Positions 8,044 to 17,885 are shown, counted from the first letter of the stretch. The stretch: DNA of 64,000 bases from JBHJHP01 sp042219825 (GCF_042219825.1 NZ_JBHJHQ010000006.1:124001-188000), one strand, 5' to 3'. Translations and numbers: made by a program. The notes: generated by a model not told the origin, from the letters alone.

Positions 8044-9258
8044 TTAATTTTTCCGGATAACCAGGAATGTAATGAAGGCAGGCAGACCCGCAATCAGGGT
8101 AATTAGTGCGGCTATGTATGGCTTTTCTTTCTTTCTGATAAAAAAGAAAATGACAGCCATTATAAGATTAAACAACAGAAATGTCAGGCCGGCTGATATT
8201 TCAAAATGTGGCTTGATTACCTGGTTTTTTCTGAAATTAACAGTGATCCTTACCGGAATAATGATGTCTTTGAATACATCATATGTTCGGAATTTTTTCG
8301 GGCTTCTTTTGTACTGAAACGATCTGAATGTTTTATAGTTATCATTGATAACATTAAGCCGCACTTCACGGTCATTCTGAAAAAGAAAGGTTTTGTTGAA
8401 CTGGTTGCCAAAAATAAGCAATTCATCCGCGTCTGGATTATAACCATTAATATCCGTTTTTATAACGGTATTCGTAGTACCCAGATGAAGGTATATTTCA
8501 TTTTGCTGACTAACAATTACAGCAAGGATTTCCATGTTTACAGGATCAGTACAAAAAATAAATTTTACGGTTAGGTCTCTGGGAAGTGGAATGATTTCAG
8601 TAACCGCTTCTCCTCTGACCATCTTTAGGTTAAACAGATGATTATGTGAATCTAAGAGATAATACCCGTTATCAAAATTCTTTTGTATCCGGATATCACC
8701 AAAAATACGTTTGACAGGAAAAACAAAACCCGATTCAACCAGACTGTTTGTGAATTTTCCGGACTTCTCTGTATCTTCTTCTCCTGTATAAACATCAATA
8801 AACTTTATTCTATGTTTAAAACTGAAGAAATCGACCGGAATATTATAATGTGTTGCTTCATCAGTGTTTTCAAACATTGGCACCAGAACGGGTTGTACTT
8901 CATCTGCTATTCCCTCTGGCAGCCTGAAAAAATAACTGTGTTTTTTAAGATTGCTTATGATCAAAGGTTCACCCATAATAGAATCGGGCAATGTTCCATT
9001 TTTTTCAAGTTTTCTGTAGTAAAAGACGGGTAGCCGGCTGTAGTAAGTTTCCTTACTGATTTGCTGCCCATCGGCAGTTAAGTATAGGGTTGTTGGTCCA
9101 TGTTTCTTGTTCAGAAGGAATTCATCTCTATAAGTACTGTAGGTAATAAGTACATTTTCAGGCAGAGGTTTGAATATCAGATCAAACAGCAACGGAATTA
9201 AAAACATCAGTGTCAGGATGGAAATAATTATGACGATATTTTTACTTAATCTGATCAT
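8044..9258 (-). CDS. Membrane-anchored protein, last gene of the TonB/ABC envelope operon (DUF4857-like)
   Basis: Protein of 404 aa with one N-terminal membrane helix (about residues 7-28), a large extracytoplasmic middle part of mostly beta character, and two hydrophobic helices near the C terminus (about 348-400) separated by IRKKEKPY. It overlaps the upstream permease gene by four bases, so the two are probably translated together and work together. I recall DUF4857 proteins beside ABC transporters in Bacteroides, and this looks like one, but I cannot check it. Role unknown; an accessory subunit of the ABC transporter is the simplest inference. Confidence 0.6.
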   Translation of the reverse strand: MIRLSKNIVIIISILTLMFLIPLLFDLIFKPLPENVLITYSTYRDEFLLNKKHGPTTLYLTADGQQISKETYYSRLPVFYYRKLEKNGTLPDSIMGEPLIISNLKKHSYFFRLPEGIADEVQPVLVPMFENTDEATHYNIPVDFFSFKHRIKFIDVYTGEEDTEKSGKFTNSLVESGFVFPVKRIFGDIRIQKNFDNGYYLLDSHNHLFNLKMVRGEAVTEIIPLPRDLTVKFIFCTDPVNMEILAVIVSQQNEIYLHLGTTNTVIKTDINGYNPDADELLIFGNQFNKTFLFQNDREVRLNVINDNYKTFRSFQYKRSPKKFRTYDVFKDIIIPVRITVNFRKNQVIKPHFEISAGLTFLLFNLIMAVIFFFIRKKEKPYIAALITLIAGLPAFITFLVIRKN

Positions 9259-9923
9259 TGTTTTCCTTTTCTTAAGCGGTTGAGCGTAAAATAGGGTATG
9301 GTATAAGACAGCAAGACATATACTAATATTACAAAATTCAGTTGATGCGTTGTATAATTCTCAGTTTGCCAAAGTGAAACCGTTATAACAGTTAATCCAA
9401 GAGTGGAAAGAAAAATCCTGTATTTCCATCCGGGTTCAAAAAGCACAGTTGTTAACCATATGTAGGTTAGGTAACCTGACAATATCCAGGTGAAAATGTT
9501 GGCTAAGGATGCCTTTACTACGAGGATAGGTAGAAAATGATTACTTATCATGAAGAAAGCAGAAATCAGGAGAATAGCGAATCCGGTGTAAATAAGGTAG
9601 CCATAACCGGTCATAAGAGCAAAAAGTTTTATCTCAGTAGCAGGTAACAGCATGGTTAGTCTGTATTTATGGTTGTTAATTTCAGGAACAAACTGAAAAA
9701 GTGCAAGAATAAGAGCAAAAACTGCGGGCATAAAGTGCAATGCACTTTGGTACAGTTTATTTTGTGTTGCGATTGAAAAGACATTATTAACAAATAACTG
9801 GCCGGAAAACTGAGTGTTGAGTATTTGGTACCAAATAAATAATAATGATAGTGACACGAATATCCCAACGATGATGAACCATTTGGTTTTTAACCATTCT
9901 TTATAGAAAACGCCCTGTATCAT
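9255..9923 (-). CDS. ABC transporter permease
   Basis: Integral membrane protein of 222 aa with about six hydrophobic segments and no soluble domain, in line with ABC-2 type permeases. It overlaps the ATPase gene upstream by four bases and the DUF4857-like gene downstream by four bases. It should form the membrane channel of the transporter powered by the 9920-10642 ATPase. The substrate is unknown; the context points to an outer-membrane or surface-associated pathway rather than simple nutrient uptake. Confidence 0.75.
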   Translation of the reverse strand: MIQGVFYKEWLKTKWFIIVGIFVSLSLLFIWYQILNTQFSGQLFVNNVFSIATQNKLYQSALHFMPAVFALILALFQFVPEINNHKYRLTMLLPATEIKLFALMTGYGYLIYTGFAILLISAFFMISNHFLPILVVKASLANIFTWILSGYLTYIWLTTVLFEPGWKYRIFLSTLGLTVITVSLWQTENYTTHQLNFVILVYVLLSYTIPYFTLNRLRKGKQ

Positions 9924-10642
9924 ATCTTATCAATAAAGAGGTTTACAAAAATATCATCAAGGTTTGACCCCAGCTCTTTATGGTTGAGTTTAAAATCTGT
10001 CAGTGAAAGGGGAGTCATAAAATCATTATAATCCATTATTGCAACATCATCCACCAGTTTTTCCATGTCCTGTATAATGTGTGAAGTTGCAAGGACAGTC
10101 TTTTCATTGGTCCTGGCGTAATCGGACAGGTCGTTAATAAACATTTGTCTGTAAACCGGATCCAGACCCATGGAAAAATCATCGAGAATAAGAAGGTCCG
10201 GATTTTGTGCCATAATAATGGCAAGTGCTACTTTTGAGCGTTGCCCACGGGACATCGTACCAATTTTTTGCTTTAGTCCGATTTTGGCATTTGATATATA
10301 ACTGTTATACAGATCGAAATTCCATTTTGGATAAAACCTGGAGTAAAATTTTTCAGCTTCGGTTACATTCATAAAGGTGTACTGTATGTGACCTTCTATA
10401 AGATACCCGGTTCTTCGTTTACTTTTAACAGATTGTTTATTATAGGATTCTCCGAATATAAAAACAGAACCTGAGTCTGCTTCCAGAAATCCGGTCAGGA
10501 TATTAATAAGGGTTGACTTTCCAACACCATTTGGCCCGAGTAATCCAAGTATCCTTCCTTGCTGAAGTGAAAATGAAACATTGTTCAACACTTGTTTTGT
10601 GCCGTAACCAAAAGACAGGTTATGAACATCAATCACTTTCAT
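9920..10642 (-). CDS. ABC transporter ATP-binding protein
   Basis: ATPase of 240 aa. Walker A is GPNGVGKST, the signature motif reads MSRGQRSK in place of the common LSGGQ, and Walker B is LLILDDFSMGLDP with an Asp where most ABC proteins have the catalytic Glu. A switch histidine follows in LATSHII. The Q-loop region is present but lies in a divergent segment (TGYLIEGH). It starts directly after the stop of the barrel gene and overlaps the permease by four bases. The SRGQ signature is typical of ABC-2 exporters. The Glu-to-Asp change is worth noting, since it could slow hydrolysis. Confidence 0.85.
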   Translation of the reverse strand: MKVIDVHNLSFGYGTKQVLNNVSFSLQQGRILGLLGPNGVGKSTLINILTGFLEADSGSVFIFGESYNKQSVKSKRRTGYLIEGHIQYTFMNVTEAEKFYSRFYPKWNFDLYNSYISNAKIGLKQKIGTMSRGQRSKVALAIIMAQNPDLLILDDFSMGLDPVYRQMFINDLSDYARTNEKTVLATSHIIQDMEKLVDDVAIMDYNDFMTPLSLTDFKLNHKELGSNLDDIFVNLFIDKI

Positions 10643-12088
10643 TCAGAAATCAACTTGTAACGAAATTTCAACTACAGAACGCATGCTTTGACCGTTCTCA
10701 GGTATAATAAACGTACTGTTTAAACCAATACGACCGAAACTCTCCAATCCAAATAGTTTATGATACGTTCCAAATGTACCATTAATATTTATAATATAAG
10801 GGTTTCCATAATAGTAATTTATTTCTTTATCATATGTGTATTCCGATGGTATTCCCGGAATAATATCCAGATCTGTAAGATCAAAATATTTTTTTGAGAA
10901 TCCAGTCTTTACGGCATACAAATTCTGTTTAATCCATGTATTATATGACAAAAAAACATAAGGTGTCGTAAGAGAATAATTAAAATGGTAATCTTTAATA
11001 ATTCCAACATATCTTTCATTATGTTGTTTCCTTTCAATCCCTGTAAGAATCATCAATTCCTGATTTCTTGCTATGAACTGAACAGAATATGATACCCTAT
11101 GACTAAGTTCGGTCTGTTGATACTTATCGGTTGTGCCGTAAACCTCCCAGCTTTCACCGGATGTTGGACTGTCTGTATCCTGTTTTATAAATTCTTGACC
11201 TGTTTTGCTTTGCAGATTATAGATATATGAAAAGTTGTGTAAGATATTATTGATATTAAGTTTTATGGATGGTTCGAGGATAAAAATCCTTGAGTTTAAG
11301 ACAGCAACCGGATTCAGAATATTCCAGCTAATATTACTTTGATGTATCTTAGTTTCGCCTAAGTGGTATCTGTTCTTTAAATTTATCTGATATATTTCTC
11401 CGGTATAATTTAAAAGTGCATTTGTACCAAAGGACATTTTTTTTATTTCGCCTGTATATGATGCGTAGCTTAATACGTTTTCGGTATGGCCTAAACCTAG
11501 AAAATGGTATATTTCATAGGCATTATAGCCCTGTGTTTGCATATTAATTTCACTACCAGAAGCTTTAATTATGGGTTCAAGTGAAAGTTTGAAGTGAATG
11601 TTCTTAAACCGGATGGCGGGTTTGATCTCCAGGTCATAACCTTCACTTTTAAAACGGGGATCGGAACGATTGTAAGAGATAGAGTTAATATATGATGTTC
11701 TGACTCCCAGATTTAATTTATCTGCTACATTATGGTAATATCCACCATATAAACTGATGATATCGTTATAAAATGTTTTCACACTTTCTTCAAATAACAT
11801 GTAAGGATAAATTTCAGGTGAGTAGAGGGGCCAGTATGTGTTGTTTTTAATTCCACTTCTAAATGATAAACCACCCTCCATGAAGGCAGAATTGAATGAT
11901 TTGTTGCCTGAATAAGAAATACCGTAAATACTTTCAGTTGCCGGTTCATACCAGTTAATATATTCTCCTTTACAGATCTCAGTATAAAGTCTCAGATGAG
12001 AGTTATATATTGAGTCAGCTTCTATTTGACCTGTCAATGAGAAAAACAGGAATAGAATATATAATATGACCAGAAGTCTTTTATTCAT
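10643..12088 (-). CDS. Outer-membrane beta-barrel protein of the envelope operon (DUF6850-like)
   Basis: Protein of 481 aa with a signal peptide (MNKRLLVILYILFLFF) and then alternating aromatic and polar strands throughout, ending VVEISLQVDF with the C-terminal Phe that outer-membrane barrels use as an assembly signal. No plug domain or TonB box is seen, so it is not itself a TonB receptor. It overlaps the lipoprotein gene upstream by eight bases and abuts the ABC ATPase gene. I believe it belongs to DUF6850, which I remember accompanying DUF4876 proteins and TonB receptors in Bacteroides; this needs a profile search. Confidence 0.7.
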   Translation of the reverse strand: MNKRLLVILYILFLFFSLTGQIEADSIYNSHLRLYTEICKGEYINWYEPATESIYGISYSGNKSFNSAFMEGGLSFRSGIKNNTYWPLYSPEIYPYMLFEESVKTFYNDIISLYGGYYHNVADKLNLGVRTSYINSISYNRSDPRFKSEGYDLEIKPAIRFKNIHFKLSLEPIIKASGSEINMQTQGYNAYEIYHFLGLGHTENVLSYASYTGEIKKMSFGTNALLNYTGEIYQINLKNRYHLGETKIHQSNISWNILNPVAVLNSRIFILEPSIKLNINNILHNFSYIYNLQSKTGQEFIKQDTDSPTSGESWEVYGTTDKYQQTELSHRVSYSVQFIARNQELMILTGIERKQHNERYVGIIKDYHFNYSLTTPYVFLSYNTWIKQNLYAVKTGFSKKYFDLTDLDIIPGIPSEYTYDKEINYYYGNPYIININGTFGTYHKLFGLESFGRIGLNSTFIIPENGQSMRSVVEISLQVDF

Positions 12089-13271
12089 TAATATTAGGAT
12101 TGGGTATTTGATGATTTAAAAAATCATAGGTTGAATTGTTTGTATCCATATATATTTTTCTTCCATCTACATCAGAAACTAATTTTCTGGAGATACATGT
12201 TCCGGTTCCGGCATCATCGTTATACGTAAATCCTGCATCAATGGATTCAGGAAATCTTTTGTAAGCGGTAGAATTGGCATTTTGAAATACATCAATGGCA
12301 TCAATAACCCATGAATTAGGAATTGTTATAGCATACTTAAATGAACTTCCCGTAACGTTATATTTTTTTTCTCTGTGGTTTAGTATATATGTATTAATAT
12401 CAACAGACTCAGGTCTTATTATCATGAGTCCTCCACCAAACCTGGTATTAAATGTGATGTCATTTCCCCTGTCCATCGTATAGATTTCCTTAAGATTTTC
12501 TGCAGGGGAGTCAATGTCTGAATTATCATCACTTATCATGTAGAATTCAAAGTCTGCTTTTGAGAGATCAACAGGAGAATACTTATTTCCATTAGGATCT
12601 GATTTATGATCAATGGCATCCCTGGCAATAACAGCACCTTCTCCAGGTTGCAGTACATCATGGTCCGGTATCTGCCACAGCATATCGACCATAACGCTAT
12701 CCTTAATATAGTACCACATGTTATATCCATTCCCCAGTGATTCATGCATTGCTATAATAATACCACCAATGTCCACACTTTTTGCACTGTTGTTATAAAG
12801 TTCTATGTACTGATCTGCATAATAAAGTTTACCTGTTTCGGTTCTCGACCCCGAATAATAGTACTCTCTAATAATAAGGTCACTTTTAAATGCTGGAACA
12901 ATAATGAGCGTATCAGTGGCTGATTTGAGCAATGATACGTATGTATTGGCGTTAAATACCAGTGAATCTTCGAAATGTTTATTCGATAATTCTTCTGCTT
13001 TTTGGGCAGAGATTATAACATTTGTACTGATGGTGTAAAATCCGGGATCAAGATTACTGAAATGGATCATACCTTCTGAATCTGTATGACCTGTTAGGGA
13101 TACGTCTTTTTGCATATGCTGAATCCTAACAGGAATATCCACCGCATTTTCAGAACCAAAGGTTTCATTAAAAGTAACCTGTAATGATAATGATACAGTA
13201 TCTCTTTCGAACTGCTCAACACAACCACTTAATAAAAAAAGTATTAACCCTATATAAAAAATCTTTTGCAT
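12081..13271 (-). CDS. Surface lipoprotein with CNA-B-like and lamin-tail-like parts (DUF4876-like)
   Basis: Lipoprotein of 396 aa: signal peptide with lipobox LSGC (Cys at about residue 17). Residues about 30-105 look like a beta-sandwich of the carboxypeptidase-regulatory or CNA-B type (DSEGMIHFSNLDPGFYTI). The segment QYIELYNNSAKSVDIGGIII, followed by LQPGEGAVIARDA, resembles lamin-tail domains. It shares one base with the TonB receptor gene upstream and overlaps the barrel gene by eight. The combination suggests a surface-exposed binding or scaffolding subunit of the receptor. DUF4876 is recalled, not checked. Confidence 0.7.
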   Translation of the reverse strand: MQKIFYIGLILFLLSGCVEQFERDTVSLSLQVTFNETFGSENAVDIPVRIQHMQKDVSLTGHTDSEGMIHFSNLDPGFYTISTNVIISAQKAEELSNKHFEDSLVFNANTYVSLLKSATDTLIIVPAFKSDLIIREYYYSGSRTETGKLYYADQYIELYNNSAKSVDIGGIIIAMHESLGNGYNMWYYIKDSVMVDMLWQIPDHDVLQPGEGAVIARDAIDHKSDPNGNKYSPVDLSKADFEFYMISDDNSDIDSPAENLKEIYTMDRGNDITFNTRFGGGLMIIRPESVDINTYILNHREKKYNVTGSSFKYAITIPNSWVIDAIDVFQNANSTAYKRFPESIDAGFTYNDDAGTGTCISRKLVSDVDGRKIYMDTNNSTYDFLNHQIPNPNINE

Positions 13272-15970
13272 TAGTAATTGAATGATAATTCAAGGCCAAA
13301 ATATAATGGTGTATTAACTCTGATAAAAGTATTACTGATTCTTTGTTTAACCAAAGGTCGGTTGTTAAATATATTATTTGCAAGAAATGAGACTTTTACA
13401 ACATTCCTTATTTCTTTTGAAATTTTCATATTAATCTGTGCTGTTACAGGAAAATATTCCTTTAAATAATGAGATTCAAGTGGGGTTTTTATGTAATTTT
13501 CAAAATAGGGATCATTCAACATATCATTTGTAAAATCTGAAATATTGCCGTTGCGGTCAATTAAAGATAGGGGCACATTATAGGTTCTTAAAAACTGATA
13601 TGAGTAGATCCATATTGTTTCAAGTGAAAAAGAAAAAACAAGACTTTCTTTAGGCAAGTGGGTAATGAATCGAAGGTTTGATGTCAATCTTTCGGATAAT
13701 TTACCGTAACCATCCTTGTATATTCCGATATAATCGTACTGTATACTGTTGTTAGAGAAGGGCAGATTATAGTATATTCCTGTATTGCCAATGTTTTTGG
13801 TTCTGAACCAGGCACCGGTTAAATCAATGTATGTCTGAATCGGATTAATTCTTTCTGTTCTTATACTGTATTCAATCCCCTCTTTTAATGTATAAACACC
13901 ATTCTCAGGATAGTAGAATTTATTGTAGTAGTTAGCTATAGAATAACTCAGGTTTTGTTCTTCAGGTAAAAGTTTTGTATTTACAGGCTGATTCTGGTTA
14001 TATATCCTGTATGTTGAGTTGATATAATTGCTTAAAAGAAATAAGCCATCTGAATGTGATTCTCTAAATGCAGTAAAAACAGCATGTAAAAACCGATTAT
14101 TAAATGTAATACTAATTTCTGCTTTTTTACTTTTTGCAGGGCGTAAATCATGATTTTGAGTAGAACGATTTTGGGTGGTATAAACAAGGTAACTGTTTCC
14201 CGGATCGGATGTGTCGTATAAATTATAACTTATCATATCAAACCACGCAGTATCAGGGTAAAGATATCTCATTATTGGAATTTTATATTGAATACCAAAT
14301 CCACCGTGAAGCGCAATATACGATTCAGGATTAAAAGAATATCTGTACGACGCATTTAAACGCGGTTCACTATACGTTTTGAATCTGTATGAACCGGAGT
14401 TGTAAAATGTTTGTCTGATACCGATTTGTGCATCAATTCTATGATGTCTGGTTGTTTTATTCAGGCTTTCTTCCAGAAACACGGCTCCGTGATACAACGC
14501 GGGTATATCAGAAAACTTTAACTTTCTGGAAATGAAATCAGGTGTTACCGGAGGATATTTACCCTTGTAATCTAACCCATTGCCAATATTTTTTTCATAA
14601 TTTAAATCTGTTCCCAGTAGAGTATGCGTTTTTATATTTGAATAGGATTTGCTGAAATTAAATTTTGATTTTATGGCAAAAGAAACAGGAACACCTTCCA
14701 GGCTGTAACTGGCTAAAGTTTCAGCCGGTACATATTGACCAAAATTCTCTCCAGTTTCATTAGTGCTTGTAAAGGCCTTAACTTCATTGCCAAACATATA
14801 TTCATTAATCTTTATCAGTTCACGATCCACATTGGCGTTAAAGGATAGATCAAATTGATTTAGTAACTTATCAGTGTTCCATGATTGATATCTCAGAATC
14901 ATTTTTAAGCCGGAATTATCTTCTGTATAATTTTCATTTTCGACGATCAGATCTGCATCATTTTTCTGTTTGTCAAGGGTAAAGTAACCGGAAATTTTAC
15001 TTGTTAAAAGATGATTCTCTTTTATTAGGTGTCGTGATCCCAGTTCTGCATTTAATCGCTTAAACATAGATAGAGGTAAACGTACGTCTCCCGTTGATGA
15101 CGTGTAGTAAATATTTCCGCCCAGTGTGTTGTTCGGATTTAATCTGATTCCCTTCGAAATGCCGGCGCCTGTAAGGTTTGGACTATATTTTACTTTTGCC
15201 TTCGTCTCCAGAGAATAAACATTTGTTTTAATATCGATTACTGCACTTGTCATATCACCATACTGAACGGTTGGTATCCCTTTTATGATATTAATGGACT
15301 TGATGTTTTCAGTAGTGAAGGCCCGCAGATCATTCCCTTTTGCGAAGGGGTAACCCTTCGAATTTATATAGGGTATACTTTGGTAATTAAACGCTGTTGT
15401 CAGATTTTGCATCTTTGCATTTGAAGAAACCTGTACGCCATCAATAATCAAGGCGGTTCCCAAAGAGCTTATATTATTGTAATCGATTTCCCGTATAAGT
15501 GGAGCATTGAATGTTGACAGATCAGGATTCTCAGTAACATTCCCTGGTAAAAGTTGAAAAACATCTTTTAACCCAGCCGGTTGTAAATACGAAAGGGCTG
15601 TTTCACCAATATAGGTACTGTTTTCTGTTATTGAATTTTCTTCTCCTGAAACCGTAACCGCTTGTAAATTATAAGATTCCTTATTGAGTTCTATACTATC
15701 TGCAGCCTCTTTTGCAAAGATCTCAACCGTTTTATAACCGATATAAGATATGATAAAACGCGAGGAGTCAGAAGAAGAGCTGATCGTAAATCTGCCATTC
15801 TTATCCGTGATCACTTTAAAATAGTCATCCGCGTTTATTACGGTTGAGAATGGGAGTGGCTTTTTTGTATCCGCATCCGTAACTGTGCCGGACACACTCT
15901 TTATCTGGGCTGTTACGGTTATATAAATAACAGAAAACAATATGCTCAGAAATAACCTGCCTGGCCGCAT
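13271..15970 (-). CDS. TonB-dependent outer-membrane receptor with N-terminal carboxypeptidase-like domain
   Basis: Receptor of 899 aa. After a signal peptide comes a carboxypeptidase-regulatory-like domain (about 23-105, with SGTVTDADTKKPLPFSTVI and ISYIGYKTVEI), then a plug with FQLLPGNV, ALIIDGVQVSS and IIKGIPTVQYGDMTSAVIDI, then a long beta-barrel closing with YFGLELSFNY. The layout matches Bacteroidetes TonB receptors of the CarboxypepD_reg type, but no SusD partner is encoded nearby, so it is not a normal polysaccharide locus. It lies between the YCF48/T9SS gene (five bases) and the DUF4876-like lipoprotein (one-base overlap). The transported compound is unknown. Confidence 0.92.
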   Translation of the reverse strand: MRPGRLFLSILFSVIYITVTAQIKSVSGTVTDADTKKPLPFSTVINADDYFKVITDKNGRFTISSSSDSSRFIISYIGYKTVEIFAKEAADSIELNKESYNLQAVTVSGEENSITENSTYIGETALSYLQPAGLKDVFQLLPGNVTENPDLSTFNAPLIREIDYNNISSLGTALIIDGVQVSSNAKMQNLTTAFNYQSIPYINSKGYPFAKGNDLRAFTTENIKSINIIKGIPTVQYGDMTSAVIDIKTNVYSLETKAKVKYSPNLTGAGISKGIRLNPNNTLGGNIYYTSSTGDVRLPLSMFKRLNAELGSRHLIKENHLLTSKISGYFTLDKQKNDADLIVENENYTEDNSGLKMILRYQSWNTDKLLNQFDLSFNANVDRELIKINEYMFGNEVKAFTSTNETGENFGQYVPAETLASYSLEGVPVSFAIKSKFNFSKSYSNIKTHTLLGTDLNYEKNIGNGLDYKGKYPPVTPDFISRKLKFSDIPALYHGAVFLEESLNKTTRHHRIDAQIGIRQTFYNSGSYRFKTYSEPRLNASYRYSFNPESYIALHGGFGIQYKIPIMRYLYPDTAWFDMISYNLYDTSDPGNSYLVYTTQNRSTQNHDLRPAKSKKAEISITFNNRFLHAVFTAFRESHSDGLFLLSNYINSTYRIYNQNQPVNTKLLPEEQNLSYSIANYYNKFYYPENGVYTLKEGIEYSIRTERINPIQTYIDLTGAWFRTKNIGNTGIYYNLPFSNNSIQYDYIGIYKDGYGKLSERLTSNLRFITHLPKESLVFSFSLETIWIYSYQFLRTYNVPLSLIDRNGNISDFTNDMLNDPYFENYIKTPLESHYLKEYFPVTAQINMKISKEIRNVVKVSFLANNIFNNRPLVKQRISNTFIRVNTPLYFGLELSFNY

Positions 15971-15975
15971 TGAAA

Positions 15976-17310
15976 TTACTGAATAATTAGCTTATGGACC
16001 GAGATACGATTGTCAATATCGGTTGTTCTGAAGATATAAATGCCACGACTTAAGGCATTCAAATCAACGGTTGTACTTCCGGAATATATAAAATTACTGA
16101 TCAATACCTTACCACTCAGATTATACACATCATATTTTGCCTGCACTTTTGAATTTACAGTGAAAATATTGTAACCGGTCCTTAACACATTTATATCATT
16201 GTTATAAATTGCATGATGGTATGAATCAGGAAGATCCATATCTGTAATATTCATTGTAAAAACAAAATCACTTGCCAGTGCATAAATTGAATCCCCAAGA
16301 ATACCTCCGGCATCAAAAATAGTTTCACCTGGAGAATATGCATCCCAGTTTTGTCCCCAGTCTGTTGTTAACGCAGTTTTCGAAACGGATCCTACAGCCA
16401 GTATGTTTTGCTGTCCCAGATAGAACAGATCGTTGCATCCTACCGAACTGAGCTTGGAAAAGCTGTCATCTTCACGGAAATAATCATAAATACCATCACT
16501 TGTTGTTACTATCAGATAATGATTATTGTCAGCCTCAACGATGTTATATACATAAAAATTTGCGTCGTTTTCATTAGCCGTTACCAAACCTGCAGTTATG
16601 TCTACCCATTTGCCATTTTGAGTTGTGTATAATGTTTTATTGCCTCCCAGAAATCCAATAGTATCCTTAAAAAATATCGATTTGATACTTGTTCCCTCAA
16701 AGTCTGAGTTAAAGATATTCTTCCAGCTTTCACCAAAATCAGAAGAGGTGAAAAATGCACTGTGTTTATTTTGTTCTGTTCCATTTGTTTCGACCCAGTT
16801 AGCGTAGGTATAGATATTCTTTTTGCCATCCATGGCAACATTAATAATATCAATGGAATAAGAACTATCTGCAAATGCATCTGTTGCCGGAATATTGGAT
16901 GCATCGCTAATGGCAGCATAATTGAAAATATTCCAGTTTGTCCCTTTGTCGTACGAAATCAGTAAAATAGAATTGACATAATCTTCCGGTTTTGCATCGT
17001 CCGTAAGTTTAATCCTTTTCAGGCAGGTGAGAAGAGTATCACCGTATACAGCCAGATCATAATAGTCTAAAGCCTCAGGATCAAATTTACCAATGGAGTC
17101 GGGAAGGTTAACATCATGCCAACTCTGCCCGCCATCTGTTGTTTGTTTAATTACTGAATTTAATCCCACAATAACTGCTGTATTTTCATCTACAACTACC
17201 ATTTTTTGCAGGTTGGATCCATCCGCAATTTTTTTTTGGTTCCAGGTAACTTGTCCACTAATTGTGTTTAAGGCTAAAACACTAATCAGAATAAATAATG
17301 ATAAACGCAT
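15976..17310 (-). CDS. Secreted YCF48-like propeller protein with T9SS sorting domain
   Basis: Exported protein of 444 aa with signal peptide (LFILISVLALNTISG). Repeated TTDGGQSW-type motifs (also SYDKGTNW, SSDFGESW, TTDWGQNW) mark a YCF48/BNR-like beta-propeller over most of the length. The end, from about residue 370, has VYNLSGKV and LSRGIYIFRT followed by HKLIIQ, the typical type A sorting domain read by the type IX secretion system, so the mature protein should be delivered to the cell surface or medium. It sits five bases upstream of the TonB receptor gene, so it probably serves the same system. Confidence 0.85.
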   Translation of the reverse strand: MRLSLFILISVLALNTISGQVTWNQKKIADGSNLQKMVVVDENTAVIVGLNSVIKQTTDGGQSWHDVNLPDSIGKFDPEALDYYDLAVYGDTLLTCLKRIKLTDDAKPEDYVNSILLISYDKGTNWNIFNYAAISDASNIPATDAFADSSYSIDIINVAMDGKKNIYTYANWVETNGTEQNKHSAFFTSSDFGESWKNIFNSDFEGTSIKSIFFKDTIGFLGGNKTLYTTQNGKWVDITAGLVTANENDANFYVYNIVEADNNHYLIVTTSDGIYDYFREDDSFSKLSSVGCNDLFYLGQQNILAVGSVSKTALTTDWGQNWDAYSPGETIFDAGGILGDSIYALASDFVFTMNITDMDLPDSYHHAIYNNDINVLRTGYNIFTVNSKVQAKYDVYNLSGKVLISNFIYSGSTTVDLNALSRGIYIFRTTDIDNRISVHKLIIQ

Positions 17311-17319
17311 AGTACTAAT

Positions 17320-17733
17320 TTATAATTCAAGGAGTAATTTATGTTGTTTTAAAAAATCTTCTGCATCATTCTGGGTTTTGAATATGTCCTGTGGTGCATC
17401 AAACCATATCTCATCTTTTTCAATACCAATTTTATAGCAGTTAAGCTGATCAAAAAGAGATACTTTCTCAAGTGCCTTACATCTTACACCTCTTAAAGAA
17501 ACATCTAAAACTTCACAGTGAACAGGTTTTCCAAGCATTGCCTTTTCATCTCTAGTGTATACAACTAGTCCCCAGGCATCCACACCTTTTTTTAACCATT
17601 CCGGATTCGTTTTGATGGTAGGATCATTTAAAATAATAAACCGTTCATCGTTATTTACCGCTTCTGTTTTTTGACATGACGTATTGGTAAATACAATGAT
17701 AATGAAGAAAATATATAATGTTAAAAATTTCAT
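17320..17733 (-). CDS. Small lipoprotein, first gene of the eight-gene envelope operon
   Basis: Protein of 137 aa starting MKFLTLYIFF with lipobox TNTSC (Cys at about residue 20). The mature part (about 115 residues) is soluble and has two Cys in CEVLDVSLRGVRC and a third in LNCYKIG. I recognise no family. The ATG at 17733 is preferred over an upstream ATG at 17781 because the signal peptide begins there. Nine bases separate it from the YCF48/T9SS gene. A TATATTTT sequence on the minus strand about 15-20 bases upstream could be the operon promoter, in the divergent gap with yifB. Confidence 0.7.
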   Translation of the reverse strand: MKFLTLYIFFIIIVFTNTSCQKTEAVNNDERFIILNDPTIKTNPEWLKKGVDAWGLVVYTRDEKAMLGKPVHCEVLDVSLRGVRCKALEKVSLFDQLNCYKIGIEKDEIWFDAPQDIFKTQNDAEDFLKQHKLLLEL

Positions 17734-17885
17734 ACTTTGTTTAAAAAAGTAAAAATATAAAAAATGACCAGTACATGCCAATAGAATATCTATAAATAAG
17801 CTAAGGACTCCTGTTTTAACATTTGATTTGCAAAACAGCGTAAAAATTTGTTTTTTTATAATACCGAAACACTTAAAACTAAACC

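Noticed and set aside
8206..8574. 122-codon plus-strand frame inside the 8044 gene
   Set aside because: Composition and lack of features mark it as a shadow of the minus-strand gene.
13271..15970. SusC of a polysaccharide utilisation locus
   Set aside because: There is no SusD homologue and no glycoside hydrolase in the operon or around it.
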